Shown here piece after piece: positions 1 to 5,553 of a stretch of DNA of 10,898 bases; positions within the stretch are counted from its first letter, which is position 1, and each line of letters opens with the position of its first letter. The position numbers and the translations under genes are program-made. The notes under the pieces are model-generated. The model saw only the letters and a list, made by a program, of their open reading frames with translations, ran no database searches and was not told the DNA's origin. The stretch comes from Spirochaetota bacterium (GTDB lineage Bacteria > Spirochaetota > Spirochaetia > Treponematales > UBA12059). The stretch spans positions 1 through 10,898 of the forward strand of contig JAKLIU010000040.1 in assembly GCA_022709445.1 (NCBI GenBank), in the 5' to 3' direction.

Positions 1-539
1 TAGGCGCGGGACCACAGGCCCGTGGACGCGTCCGTGTACATCTGCCGCCTGAGCTCGCGGACCCAGGGCGCGTTCTGGGAGATGAGGAGCTGGGTGGAGC
101 GCACGCGCGAGCTGATCATGGCCACGGAGCGCAGGAGGATGCGCGCCGCCACGTCCGGCCGTTCGCGGGTCAGGTCCGCGAAGGACCAGCCCTCGCCGGG
201 GAAGGAAAGGATCTCGCAGGGGCCGTCGGCCGTGCCGCGCGCGTCGAAGGTGGCGCCGCGGGCGAAGTCGAAATCTCCCAGGACGTCCCCGTCCACGAAG
301 CGGGCCATCTCCTCCGTGCGGCCGGAGCTGGTGCGGGACACCGTCACGGCGCCCGAGCGGATGATGTGGAAGCGGGCGGCCTTCTCGCCTTCGCGGAACA
401 GCTCGGCGCCGGAAGGACAGCGGGACACGCTCGAGCGCGAGGCGAGCCAGTAGAGGTCGTCGCGGAGCAGTCGCGAGAAGAATTCAGATTTCTCGAGCAG
501 GGCCACCGTGTCGGCCAGCCCGATGTCGATCCGTTCCAT
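1..539 (-). CDS. Partial sensor protein: cyclic-nucleotide-binding fold followed by the start of a GGDEF-like domain
   Basis: The 5' part of a gene that runs off the left edge; 179 residues are visible. Residues about 18-118 read as a CRP-type cyclic-nucleotide-binding beta-roll (SEFFSRL near residue 18, then GAELFREGEKAARFHIIRSG around 44-63 and CEILSFPGEGW around 108-118). A helical linker (about 119-168) follows, then TDASTGLWSRA at 169-179, which matches the opening D-x-x-T-G-L-x-x-R signature of GGDEF domains. The likely role is a cytoplasmic signalling protein coupling a small-molecule pocket to a diguanylate-cyclase-like output. The phosphate-binding cassette is poor: GDF at 88-90 replaces the usual GEL, and no clear R-(S/T)-A follows, so real cNMP binding is doubtful. 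The ATG at 537-539 has no Shine-Dalgarno; an in-frame ATG at 558-560 would add seven residues. The cNMP fold is seen; the GGDEF identity is inferred from 11 residues, and whether it is active cannot be seen. Confidence 0.8.
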   Translation of the reverse strand, partial: MERIDIGLADTVALLEKSEFFSRLLRDDLYWLASRSSVSRCPSGAELFREGEKAARFHIIRSGAVTVSRTSSGRTEEMARFVDGDVLGDFDFARGATFDARGTADGPCEILSFPGEGWSFADLTRERPDVAARILLRSVAMISSRVRSTQLLISQNAPWVRELRRQMYTDASTGLWSRA

Positions 540-547
540 CTGCGGAA

Positions 548-553
548 AGTATA
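548..553 (-). promoter_or_regulatory. Possible -10 element for the cNMP/GGDEF-like gene
   Basis: On the minus strand TATACT (5 of 6 to TATAAT) ends 8 bases before the ATG at 539, so a transcript starting at the usual distance would begin almost at the start codon. No Shine-Dalgarno lies in between. The best -35 candidates at 17-18 bases spacing (TTCCAT, CTTCCA) are weak, so the promoter is tentative. Confidence 0.35.
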
Positions 554-617
554 CGCCCATATCCCCGTGAATGGAAGGAGCGATGCGCCGGCGGTGAACA
601 AAAAGCAACTGCGGAAA

Positions 618-760
618 AAGAGGAAAAACAGACAAAGACAAGCAAAGAGACACAGAGACGCAGAGGAAGTCAAAAGGGACAAGCGACGAGGCCAGCCTTT
701 GTCTCCCTTCCCCGCGCTAGTCTTCTCTGTGCCTCTGTGTCTCTGTGGTCTTCTTCCTCA
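618..760. repeat. Low-GC imperfect palindrome / MITE- or REP-like intergenic element
   Basis: Between lysS and the cNMP gene the composition drops (601-690 is about 46% G+C) and the sequence becomes purine-rich on the left and pyrimidine-rich on the right. The arms are inverted copies. AGAGACACAGAG at 646-657 is the exact reverse complement of 733-744, and pairing continues from 659-667 to 723-731 as RNA of the plus strand with two G-U pairs and one mismatch at 658/732. An inner pair joins AAGGGACAA (674-682) to 699-709 with a two-base bulge. No ORF with gene-like features lies inside. On the minus strand the distal arm is followed by T-rich sequence, so the element could end lysS transcription. 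I recall similar CACAGAGACACAGAGG-type motifs in intergenic regions of unrelated bacteria, but could not check this. Confidence 0.7.
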
Positions 761-765
761 GACCG

Positions 766-2295
766 TCAGTTGTTCGGCTTCATGGTGGGGAACAGGATGA
801 CGTCGCGGATGCTGTAGGCGTCGGTGAGGAACATGATGATGCGGTCCACGCCTATGCCCATGCCGCCGGTCGGGGGCATGCCCACCTCCAGGCTGGATAC
901 GAAGTCCTCGTCCAGCATGTAGGCCTCGTCGTCGCCCAGCTCGCGTTCCTTGGCCTGCTGCGTGAAGCGGTCCAGCTGCACGATGGGGTCGTTCAGCTCG
1001 CTGTACGCGTTGGATATCTCGCGCGCGTAGACGAAGGCCTCGAAGCGCTCGGTCATGGTCGGGTCGCCTGGCTTCTGCTTGGTCAGGGGCGAGATGTCCG
1101 TGGGGTAGTCCATGATGAAGGTGGGCTGGATCAGCTCCTTCTCCGCGAAGGCCTCGAAGGCGGCGTTCAGGATGTCGCCCTTGGTGCAGTCCTTGAGCTT
1201 CTTCTTGAGCTCGTGCTCGAAGCCCTTGGCCTTGGCGATGGCGCGGGCTTCCTCGTCGGTCTTGACCCCGGAGAAGTCGATGCCGCCGTACTGCTTGACG
1301 GCGTCGGTCATGGTCAGGCGGCGCCAGGGCGGGGTGAAGTCGATCTCGGTACCCTGGTAGATCACCTTGGCGGAACCGCAGACCTGCTCCGCCGCAAAGG
1401 CGATCATGTTCTCGCAGAGCTCCATCATGTCCTTGTAGTCGGCGTAGGCCTGGTACAGCTCGATCATGGTGAACTCGGGGTTGTGCCTGATGTCGATGCC
1501 CTCGTTGCGGAAGTTCTTGCCCATGTCGTAGACGCGCTCCATGCCGCCCACGATGCAGCGCTTGAGGTAGAGCTCGGTGGCGATGCGCAGGTAGAGCTGC
1601 AGGTTGAGGGCGTTCGACTTGGTCACGAAGGGCCTGGCCGCCGCGCCCGATGCGATGGTCGAAAGGATGGGGGTCTCCACCTCGATGTAGCCGCGCGTGT
1701 CCAGGTACTCGCGGATGGCCCGGATGATCCGGGTGCGCTTCTTGAAGGTATCCATCACCTGGGGGTTCATCACCATGTCCAGGTAGCGCCTGCGGTAGCG
1801 TATCTCCGGGTCCTTGAGGCCGTGGAATTTCTCGGGCAGGGGCTCCAGGGCCTTGGCCAGGAGCGTCATGCCCTTGGCGTGAACGGACATCTCCCCGCGG
1901 CGGGTGCGGAACACGTAGCCCTCGACGCCGATGATGTCGCCCACGTCCCAGGTCTTCACCTCCGCGTAGGCTTCCTCGCCCAGGCCCTCTGCGTTCAGGT
2001 ACACCTGGATGCGGCCGTCGCGGTCCTGCAGGTCGATGAAGGCCGCCTTGCCTATGTCGCGGAAGCTCATCACGCGCCCGGCAATGGACACGCCCTTGTT
2101 CTCCAGCGCCTCGAAGTCCCGTTTTATCTCCGCCGAGTGATGGGTCTGGTTCCAGGTCAGCCGGGAGAAGGGGTCGCGGCCTTCCGCCTGCAGGCGGGCC
2201 AGCTTCTCGCGGCGCACCATCTGCTGTTCGCTCAGGCGGCGCGCGGCATCCTCTTCTTCCCGCTCTTCGGCGGCGGGGACGTTCTCTTGGCTCAT
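766..2295 (-). CDS. lysS: Lysyl-tRNA synthetase, class II
   Basis: Charges tRNA-Lys with lysine in the cytoplasm, using ATP. The 509-residue protein has the usual bacterial LysRS length and order. A charged N-terminal helix (1-40) is followed by an OB-fold anticodon-binding domain (about 68-145, with VSIAGRVMSFRDIGKAAFID at 69-88), motif 1 (about 168-211, ending in GYIEVETPIL), motif 2 (FRNEGIDIRHNPEFT at 262-276) and motif 3 (GMGIGVDRIIMFLT at 478-491). All the key class II elements are intact. The reading frame is open further upstream to 2442, but the ATG at 2293-2295 is chosen because AGGAGAG lies 4 bases before it, homologues start near here, and the longer version would overlap the upstream gene. 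It lies 53 bases downstream of the TIGR02757 gene and may have its own promoter. The protein ends MKPNN. Confidence 0.97.
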   Translation of the reverse strand: MSQENVPAAEEREEEDAARRLSEQQMVRREKLARLQAEGRDPFSRLTWNQTHHSAEIKRDFEALENKGVSIAGRVMSFRDIGKAAFIDLQDRDGRIQVYLNAEGLGEEAYAEVKTWDVGDIIGVEGYVFRTRRGEMSVHAKGMTLLAKALEPLPEKFHGLKDPEIRYRRRYLDMVMNPQVMDTFKKRTRIIRAIREYLDTRGYIEVETPILSTIASGAAARPFVTKSNALNLQLYLRIATELYLKRCIVGGMERVYDMGKNFRNEGIDIRHNPEFTMIELYQAYADYKDMMELCENMIAFAAEQVCGSAKVIYQGTEIDFTPPWRRLTMTDAVKQYGGIDFSGVKTDEEARAIAKAKGFEHELKKKLKDCTKGDILNAAFEAFAEKELIQPTFIMDYPTDISPLTKQKPGDPTMTERFEAFVYAREISNAYSELNDPIVQLDRFTQQAKERELGDDEAYMLDEDFVSSLEVGMPPTGGMGIGVDRIIMFLTDAYSIRDVILFPTMKPNN

Positions 2296-2324
2296 GGAGC
2301 TCTCCTGTATGGATGATTCGCGGG

Positions 2325-2354
2325 ATTCTACGCCGGAAGGGGCCGTTTTTACAA
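2325..2354 (-). promoter_or_regulatory. Possible promoter for lysS
   Basis: On the minus strand TTGTAA (2349-2354, 4 of 6 to TTGACA) is followed after 18 bases by TAGAAT (2325-2330, 5 of 6). The -35 overlaps the TAA stop of the upstream gene. It would give a leader of about 23 bases carrying the AGGAGAG site. lysS may also be read from the upstream genes, since no terminator is visible in the 53-base gap. Confidence 0.4.
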
Positions 2355-3206
2355 GGAGCCGAAGCACTCGTCGGGATCCAGGTCCGGGCGTATCCCCGGC
2401 CTGGTCATGCAGAAGTCCCAGCGCACGGGATCCTCCGGGCACAGGGCCCGGAACGACGCGGTGGCCTCGCGCGCCGCGGCCAGGTCGGTGCTCTTGCGGG
2501 ACAGGAAGCCCATGCGCCTGCAGGCCGCGGCCATGTGGGTGTCCAGGGGCACCAGGAGCTTCGCGGGATCGGCGCGCCGCCAGGGCCCCGGGTCCACCGC
2601 GTCCCGGCGCACCATCCAGCGCAGGTACAGGAAGACGCGCTTGGCCGCAGAGCCCCGCGCCGGGTCCGGGAACAGGTTGGGTTTCCAGGGCGCCGGGGAA
2701 GCGCCGCGCAGGGCCAGCGTGAAGCGCGAGGCGGCCCCGGCGTAATCCGCGTCCCCGGGTCCCTCATCCGCAGCCCCTGACAGGAAAGCGGCCTCCAGGC
2801 TGCCGTGGCTGAGCGCCAGGTTCCGCGCGCCGGCGAGGAAGGCCGCCAGGTCGTCGCCGTCGAAGAACCGGTAGCGGAAACCGGACAGGGCGCGCCCGAG
2901 CGATGCGTCGTCCATGGCCGACAGGCCGGCCGCGATTCCCGGTCCGCTGCGCGGGCGGCCCAGGGCGGAAAGTACGGATCGGCATGCCTTCACGATCTGC
3001 GGGGCGCTCCCCAAGGCCAGTGCCGCGCACACAAGGCCTGCCAGTTCCAGGTCCGCGGCGCGGCGGTACTCCAGCACCACGGCCAGGGGGTCGGGCTCGA
3101 GCCATGAGCGGTCGTTGTAGCGGGCATGGAGGGCGTCCAGCGCGGCGCGCTGGCCGCACGGCGCACCGGTGGCGCCGGGCTTCCCGGGGGATGGGTCGGC
3201 TGGCAC
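2349..3206 (-). CDS. TIGR02757 (DUF2400) family protein
   Basis: A 285-residue cytoplasmic protein whose biochemical role is not established. I recognise the TIGR02757/DUF2400 pattern: YNDRSWLEPDPLAVVLEY near the N-terminus (about 30-47), a middle GFRYRFFDGDDL (about 108-119), and a C-terminal block with KRVFLYLRWMVRRDAVDPG (about 189-207), LLVPLDTHM, MGFLSRKSTDL and EDPVRWDFCMTRPGI. As far as I recall, the family occurs in Spirochaetes, Bacteroidetes and some Proteobacteria; the helical layout with a late conserved Asp loosely recalls HhH DNA-glycosylase-like proteins, which is only a guess. The start is GTG at 3204-3206, 4 bases after the stop of the TPR gene, with no Shine-Dalgarno, so it probably depends on translational coupling. 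No in-frame ATG precedes the conserved region. It sits in the minus-strand run between the TPR lipoprotein and lysS. Confidence 0.88.
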   Translation of the reverse strand: MPADPSPGKPGATGAPCGQRAALDALHARYNDRSWLEPDPLAVVLEYRRAADLELAGLVCAALALGSAPQIVKACRSVLSALGRPRSGPGIAAGLSAMDDASLGRALSGFRYRFFDGDDLAAFLAGARNLALSHGSLEAAFLSGAADEGPGDADYAGAASRFTLALRGASPAPWKPNLFPDPARGSAAKRVFLYLRWMVRRDAVDPGPWRRADPAKLLVPLDTHMAAACRRMGFLSRKSTDLAAAREATASFRALCPEDPVRWDFCMTRPGIRPDLDPDECFGSL

Positions 3207-3210
3207 GGTA

Positions 3211-4923
3211 TCAGGGAATGGCGACGCCGAGCTGGGCCAGGGTGGTCCGCCGGTCGGCGAGGTCCTGGCGCTCGGGCGCGATGGTGAGGGCCTGCTTGAG
3301 GTAGAAGCGCGCGCGCTGCAGGTCGTTCTTGCGGAAGTAGATGTCGTAGGTGGCCACCAGGGCCTCCAGGTTCATGCCGTTCTCCACCAGGGCGGAGCGG
3401 AGCGAGGCGAGGGCCGCGTCGTCGTTGGGCTGGAGCCTGGACTGGAGGAAGTACAGGGACGAGCGGTATGCGGCACCGCCCTTGCCGGCCAGCAGGCGGC
3501 CGATCAGCTCGGAAGCGGCTGCCTTGTCCCCGCGGTCCACCAGGATGCCCGCCCAGGCCAGGTTGGCCTGCTCGGAGGCCGGTTCGGCCGCGAGCCATGC
3601 CTTGGCCATGGCGGCTGCGTCGGCCAGGCGCCCGGCGCCCCGGTAGGCCCGGTAGAGAGAGCCGTAGTCGGCGTAGCCGGGGATGGCGGTCCTGATGGCG
3701 TCGGCCCGGACCGCAGCCGCGGCGGCGTCGCCCGAGGCCAGGTCGGCGGCCAGGAGCAGCCTGAGCGCCCGTTCCGACGCCGGGTCGGCCTTGAGGACGC
3801 GGGACGCGAGCACCACGGCTTCCGCCCGTTCCTGCAGGTCGCCGGACCAGAAGGTTTCCGCCGCGTAGAGCACCAGCTCGCGGTCCTCCGGATAGCGCTC
3901 GAGGCCGCGTCGAAGGGCGGCCACGGCCGTGCCGCGATCCTTGGCGCTTTCCAGGGCCACGCGCGCGCGCAGGAGGAGGTAGAGCCGATCCCAGGAATCC
4001 ACGCTCGCGTAGGCGTCCAGGAGCGGGGTCGCCTGCCGGTACTCGCCCCGCTCCACCAGGAGGTGGGCGCGGATGAGCATGAAGCGGGAATCCATGGGAT
4101 CGTCCAGGAGCACGGCGGTCACCAGGGGGAAGGCCTCGGTCCAGCGGCCGGCGCCGTACAGCGCCATGGCGTTGGCCCGCCGGTACACGGAACTGGCATG
4201 CAGGGACGGCGAGATGAGCGCCAGGGTCTCGAGGGCTTCCGCGGCCCGGCCGGAATCGGAAAGGAGGCGGGATGCCCCCAGGGCCGCCGGATAGCAGTCG
4301 GGGGCCAGGGACAGGGAATGCCGGTACCAGTCCAGGGCGCCGGCCTTGTCCCCGCCCCGTTCCAGGGCCATCGCCCGAGCCAGGTCGGAGAGCGCGGATG
4401 GAAGGGCGTAGCTCGCGAAGCGCTCGGCGGCGGCCAGGGCGGCCCCGTTCACGGCGGCGGTCTTGAGCCTGAACACGCCCAGCACGGGAAAGAGCTCGAA
4501 CAGGGGACTGGCGTCCGCCTGGGCGGGCGCGGTGCCGGAGCGGCCGTTGCGGGCGTCCACGAAGGCCCTGACCAGGGCGGTGTCCGGCGGGCTGCCGGCC
4601 AGCGCGGGCCTGGCCGCCATGGCCTCCGGGTAGGCCAGCCTGGCAAGCTCCCAGGCTATCCAGGCGTAGGAGGCCGCCTCCCCGGGGGGGAGCGTCGCGG
4701 ATTCCGCCGCCGTGGACGCGGCCAGCTCAAGGGAGGAGGGGCTGCCCATGGCGATGAGGGCCTCGATGCCGTTCCTGGCTGCCTGCGCCTCGCTGACGCC
4801 GCCGTGGCCGCCGGAGATCGCCGTCCCCGTGACGGGTTTGGGCCCGCCCACGCAGGATGCGGCGAGGGCAGCCCAAGCCAACACGGCGCAAGCGAGCACC
4901 GCCGGGCGCGCGTGCGCGGTCAC
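3211..4923 (-). CDS. TPR-repeat lipoprotein
   Basis: A 570-residue predicted lipoprotein. The N-terminus has a hydrophobic stretch (about residues 8-22) ending in LAAS-Cys24, a relaxed lipobox of the kind accepted in spirochaetes, so the mature protein should be lipid-anchored at a membrane facing the periplasm. The rest is Ala/Leu-rich helical repeat sequence with TPR-like units, for example around PDCYPAALGASRLLSDSGRA, EQANLAWAGILVDRGDKAA, and the last copy NLEALVATYDIYFRKNDLQ with ARFYLKQALTIAP. Such proteins are usually scaffolds; no catalytic motif is seen. The start is GTG at 4921-4923, overlapping the TGA of the upstream membrane gene (GTGA), with AAGGGA 11 bases before it. The frame is open far upstream (to 6711), but that part is antisense to the plus-strand genes and lacks a signal peptide. 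The partner is unknown; the tight coupling suggests it works with the membrane protein. Confidence 0.85.
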   Translation of the reverse strand: MTAHARPAVLACAVLAWAALAASCVGGPKPVTGTAISGGHGGVSEAQAARNGIEALIAMGSPSSLELAASTAAESATLPPGEAASYAWIAWELARLAYPEAMAARPALAGSPPDTALVRAFVDARNGRSGTAPAQADASPLFELFPVLGVFRLKTAAVNGAALAAAERFASYALPSALSDLARAMALERGGDKAGALDWYRHSLSLAPDCYPAALGASRLLSDSGRAAEALETLALISPSLHASSVYRRANAMALYGAGRWTEAFPLVTAVLLDDPMDSRFMLIRAHLLVERGEYRQATPLLDAYASVDSWDRLYLLLRARVALESAKDRGTAVAALRRGLERYPEDRELVLYAAETFWSGDLQERAEAVVLASRVLKADPASERALRLLLAADLASGDAAAAAVRADAIRTAIPGYADYGSLYRAYRGAGRLADAAAMAKAWLAAEPASEQANLAWAGILVDRGDKAAASELIGRLLAGKGGAAYRSSLYFLQSRLQPNDDAALASLRSALVENGMNLEALVATYDIYFRKNDLQRARFYLKQALTIAPERQDLADRRTTLAQLGVAIP

Positions 4924-5477
4924 GGTCGCGGGGATCCCTTGCCCGCGGAAGGAGCTATGGCGCGCATGAGGTAGTAGAGGACGAAGAGTATGATGCCGGC
5001 GGATACCAGGAGGCCGGGCCACCACTGGGAGAGGAAGGACCGGAAGCTCATGGTGCTGAACCCCAGGGAAAACACCAGGAAAAAGGCCCCGAGCAGCATG
5101 AAGGAGAGCGAGGGGACCAGGTAATTGGCCCTGGCTCGCCGGTATCCGAGCCAGCCCGAGAGGGCCAGGCTCAGGCCAACGACGATGACGTACATGGGCC
5201 AGTAGTCGTCCGGCGGGAGGCCGGCCAGGCTGACGCCCAGGTGGACCACCGAGGCCAGGGACACCAGGATGCCGGGGAACAGGGTGCGGCCGCGGCGGAC
5301 CGCCGACCCGGCCAGGTGGCAGTAGAAGATGCCCGCCAGGAAGGTGGCGAGGGGCCAGAGTTCGGACAGGCCGTCCACCCCGCCGGTGTTGAACAGGAGG
5401 ATGCCGGCGCCGGCCACGATCAGGGCCAGGGCGACGTAGAATGTGAGCTGCCAGGCGCGGTTTCCGGAGGCGTTCAT
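4920..5477 (-). CDS. Six-helix membrane protein with three W-P-x6-G hairpin repeats (LiaF-TM/DUF5668-like)
   Basis: A 185-residue integral membrane protein. Three similar units each have a hydrophobic helix, a short polar loop, and a second helix starting W-P with Gly 8 residues after the Trp: ELWPLATFLAG (Trp41), DYWPMYVIVVG (Trp93) and QWWPGLLVSAG (Trp153). Units two and three also start alike, with R-R-x-R followed by a Pro (61-68 and 113-122), which by the positive-inside rule puts these loops in the cytoplasm. The WP-helix pattern recalls the LiaI/LiaF-type transmembrane region (DUF5668), a group tied to envelope-stress sensing in Firmicutes; this is a distant match by eye. The ATG at 5475-5477 has TAAGGG about 7 bases upstream and a good promoter just beyond. 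It is the first gene of the minus-strand run and overlaps the TPR lipoprotein gene by 4 bases. Confidence 0.85.
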   Translation of the reverse strand: MNASGNRAWQLTFYVALALIVAGAGILLFNTGGVDGLSELWPLATFLAGIFYCHLAGSAVRRGRTLFPGILVSLASVVHLGVSLAGLPPDDYWPMYVIVVGLSLALSGWLGYRRARANYLVPSLSFMLLGAFFLVFSLGFSTMSFRSFLSQWWPGLLVSAGIILFVLYYLMRAIAPSAGKGSPRP

Positions 5478-5494
5478 CTCGTTCCCTTACCTCT

Positions 5495-5523
5495 ATTGTA
5501 TCGACAAGCTCGATCCTTGCCAA
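5495..5523 (-). promoter_or_regulatory. Promoter for the minus-strand membrane protein / TPR lipoprotein unit
   Basis: On the minus strand TTGGCA (5518-5523, 5 of 6 to TTGACA) and TACAAT (5495-5500, 5 of 6 to TATAAT) are spaced by 17 bases. Transcription would start near 5488, leaving a leader of about 11 bases that still contains the TAAGGG ribosome binding site. Its -35 overlaps the -35 of the opposing promoter. Confidence 0.7.
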
Positions 5524-5546
5524 CGGGAAACCGTGCGTGATATAGT
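5517..5546 (+). promoter_or_regulatory. Promoter for the plus-strand lipoprotein / lytic transglycosylase operon
   Basis: TTGCCA (5517-5522, 5 of 6) and TATAGT (5541-5546, 5 of 6) are spaced by 18 bases. The -10 ends 7 bases before the ATG at 5554, so the predicted start of transcription falls at or within a base or two of the start codon, implying a leaderless or nearly leaderless message. The -35 is shared with the divergent promoter. Confidence 0.7.
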
Positions 5547-5553
5547 CCGGCAG

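Noticed and set aside
618..760. CRISPR array or tRNA in the lysS-sensor gap
   Set aside because: There are only two inverted arms with no regularly spaced direct repeats, and no cloverleaf or T-loop consensus is visible.
22..800. Two plus-strand frames (22-453 and 366-800) opposite the sensor gene and the intergenic repeat
   Set aside because: They are Arg-rich and Lys/Arg-rich low-complexity translations without a ribosome site; the second reads through the palindromic repeat.
745..2316. A 523-residue open frame on the plus strand opposite lysS
   Set aside because: Its translation is Val/Gly/His/Leu-rich with no domain, and it is the antisense shadow expected when GC-rich codons carry G or C at the third position; lysS is certain.
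2296..2442. A 49-residue N-terminal extension of lysS
   Set aside because: It would overlap the TIGR02757 gene, has no conserved content, and the ATG at 2295 has an AGGAGAG site in the right place.
3169..4974. A 601-residue open frame on the plus strand
   Set aside because: It is Gly/Gln/Arg-rich low-complexity sequence antisense to the TPR lipoprotein gene, which has a signal peptide, repeats and a proper overlap start.
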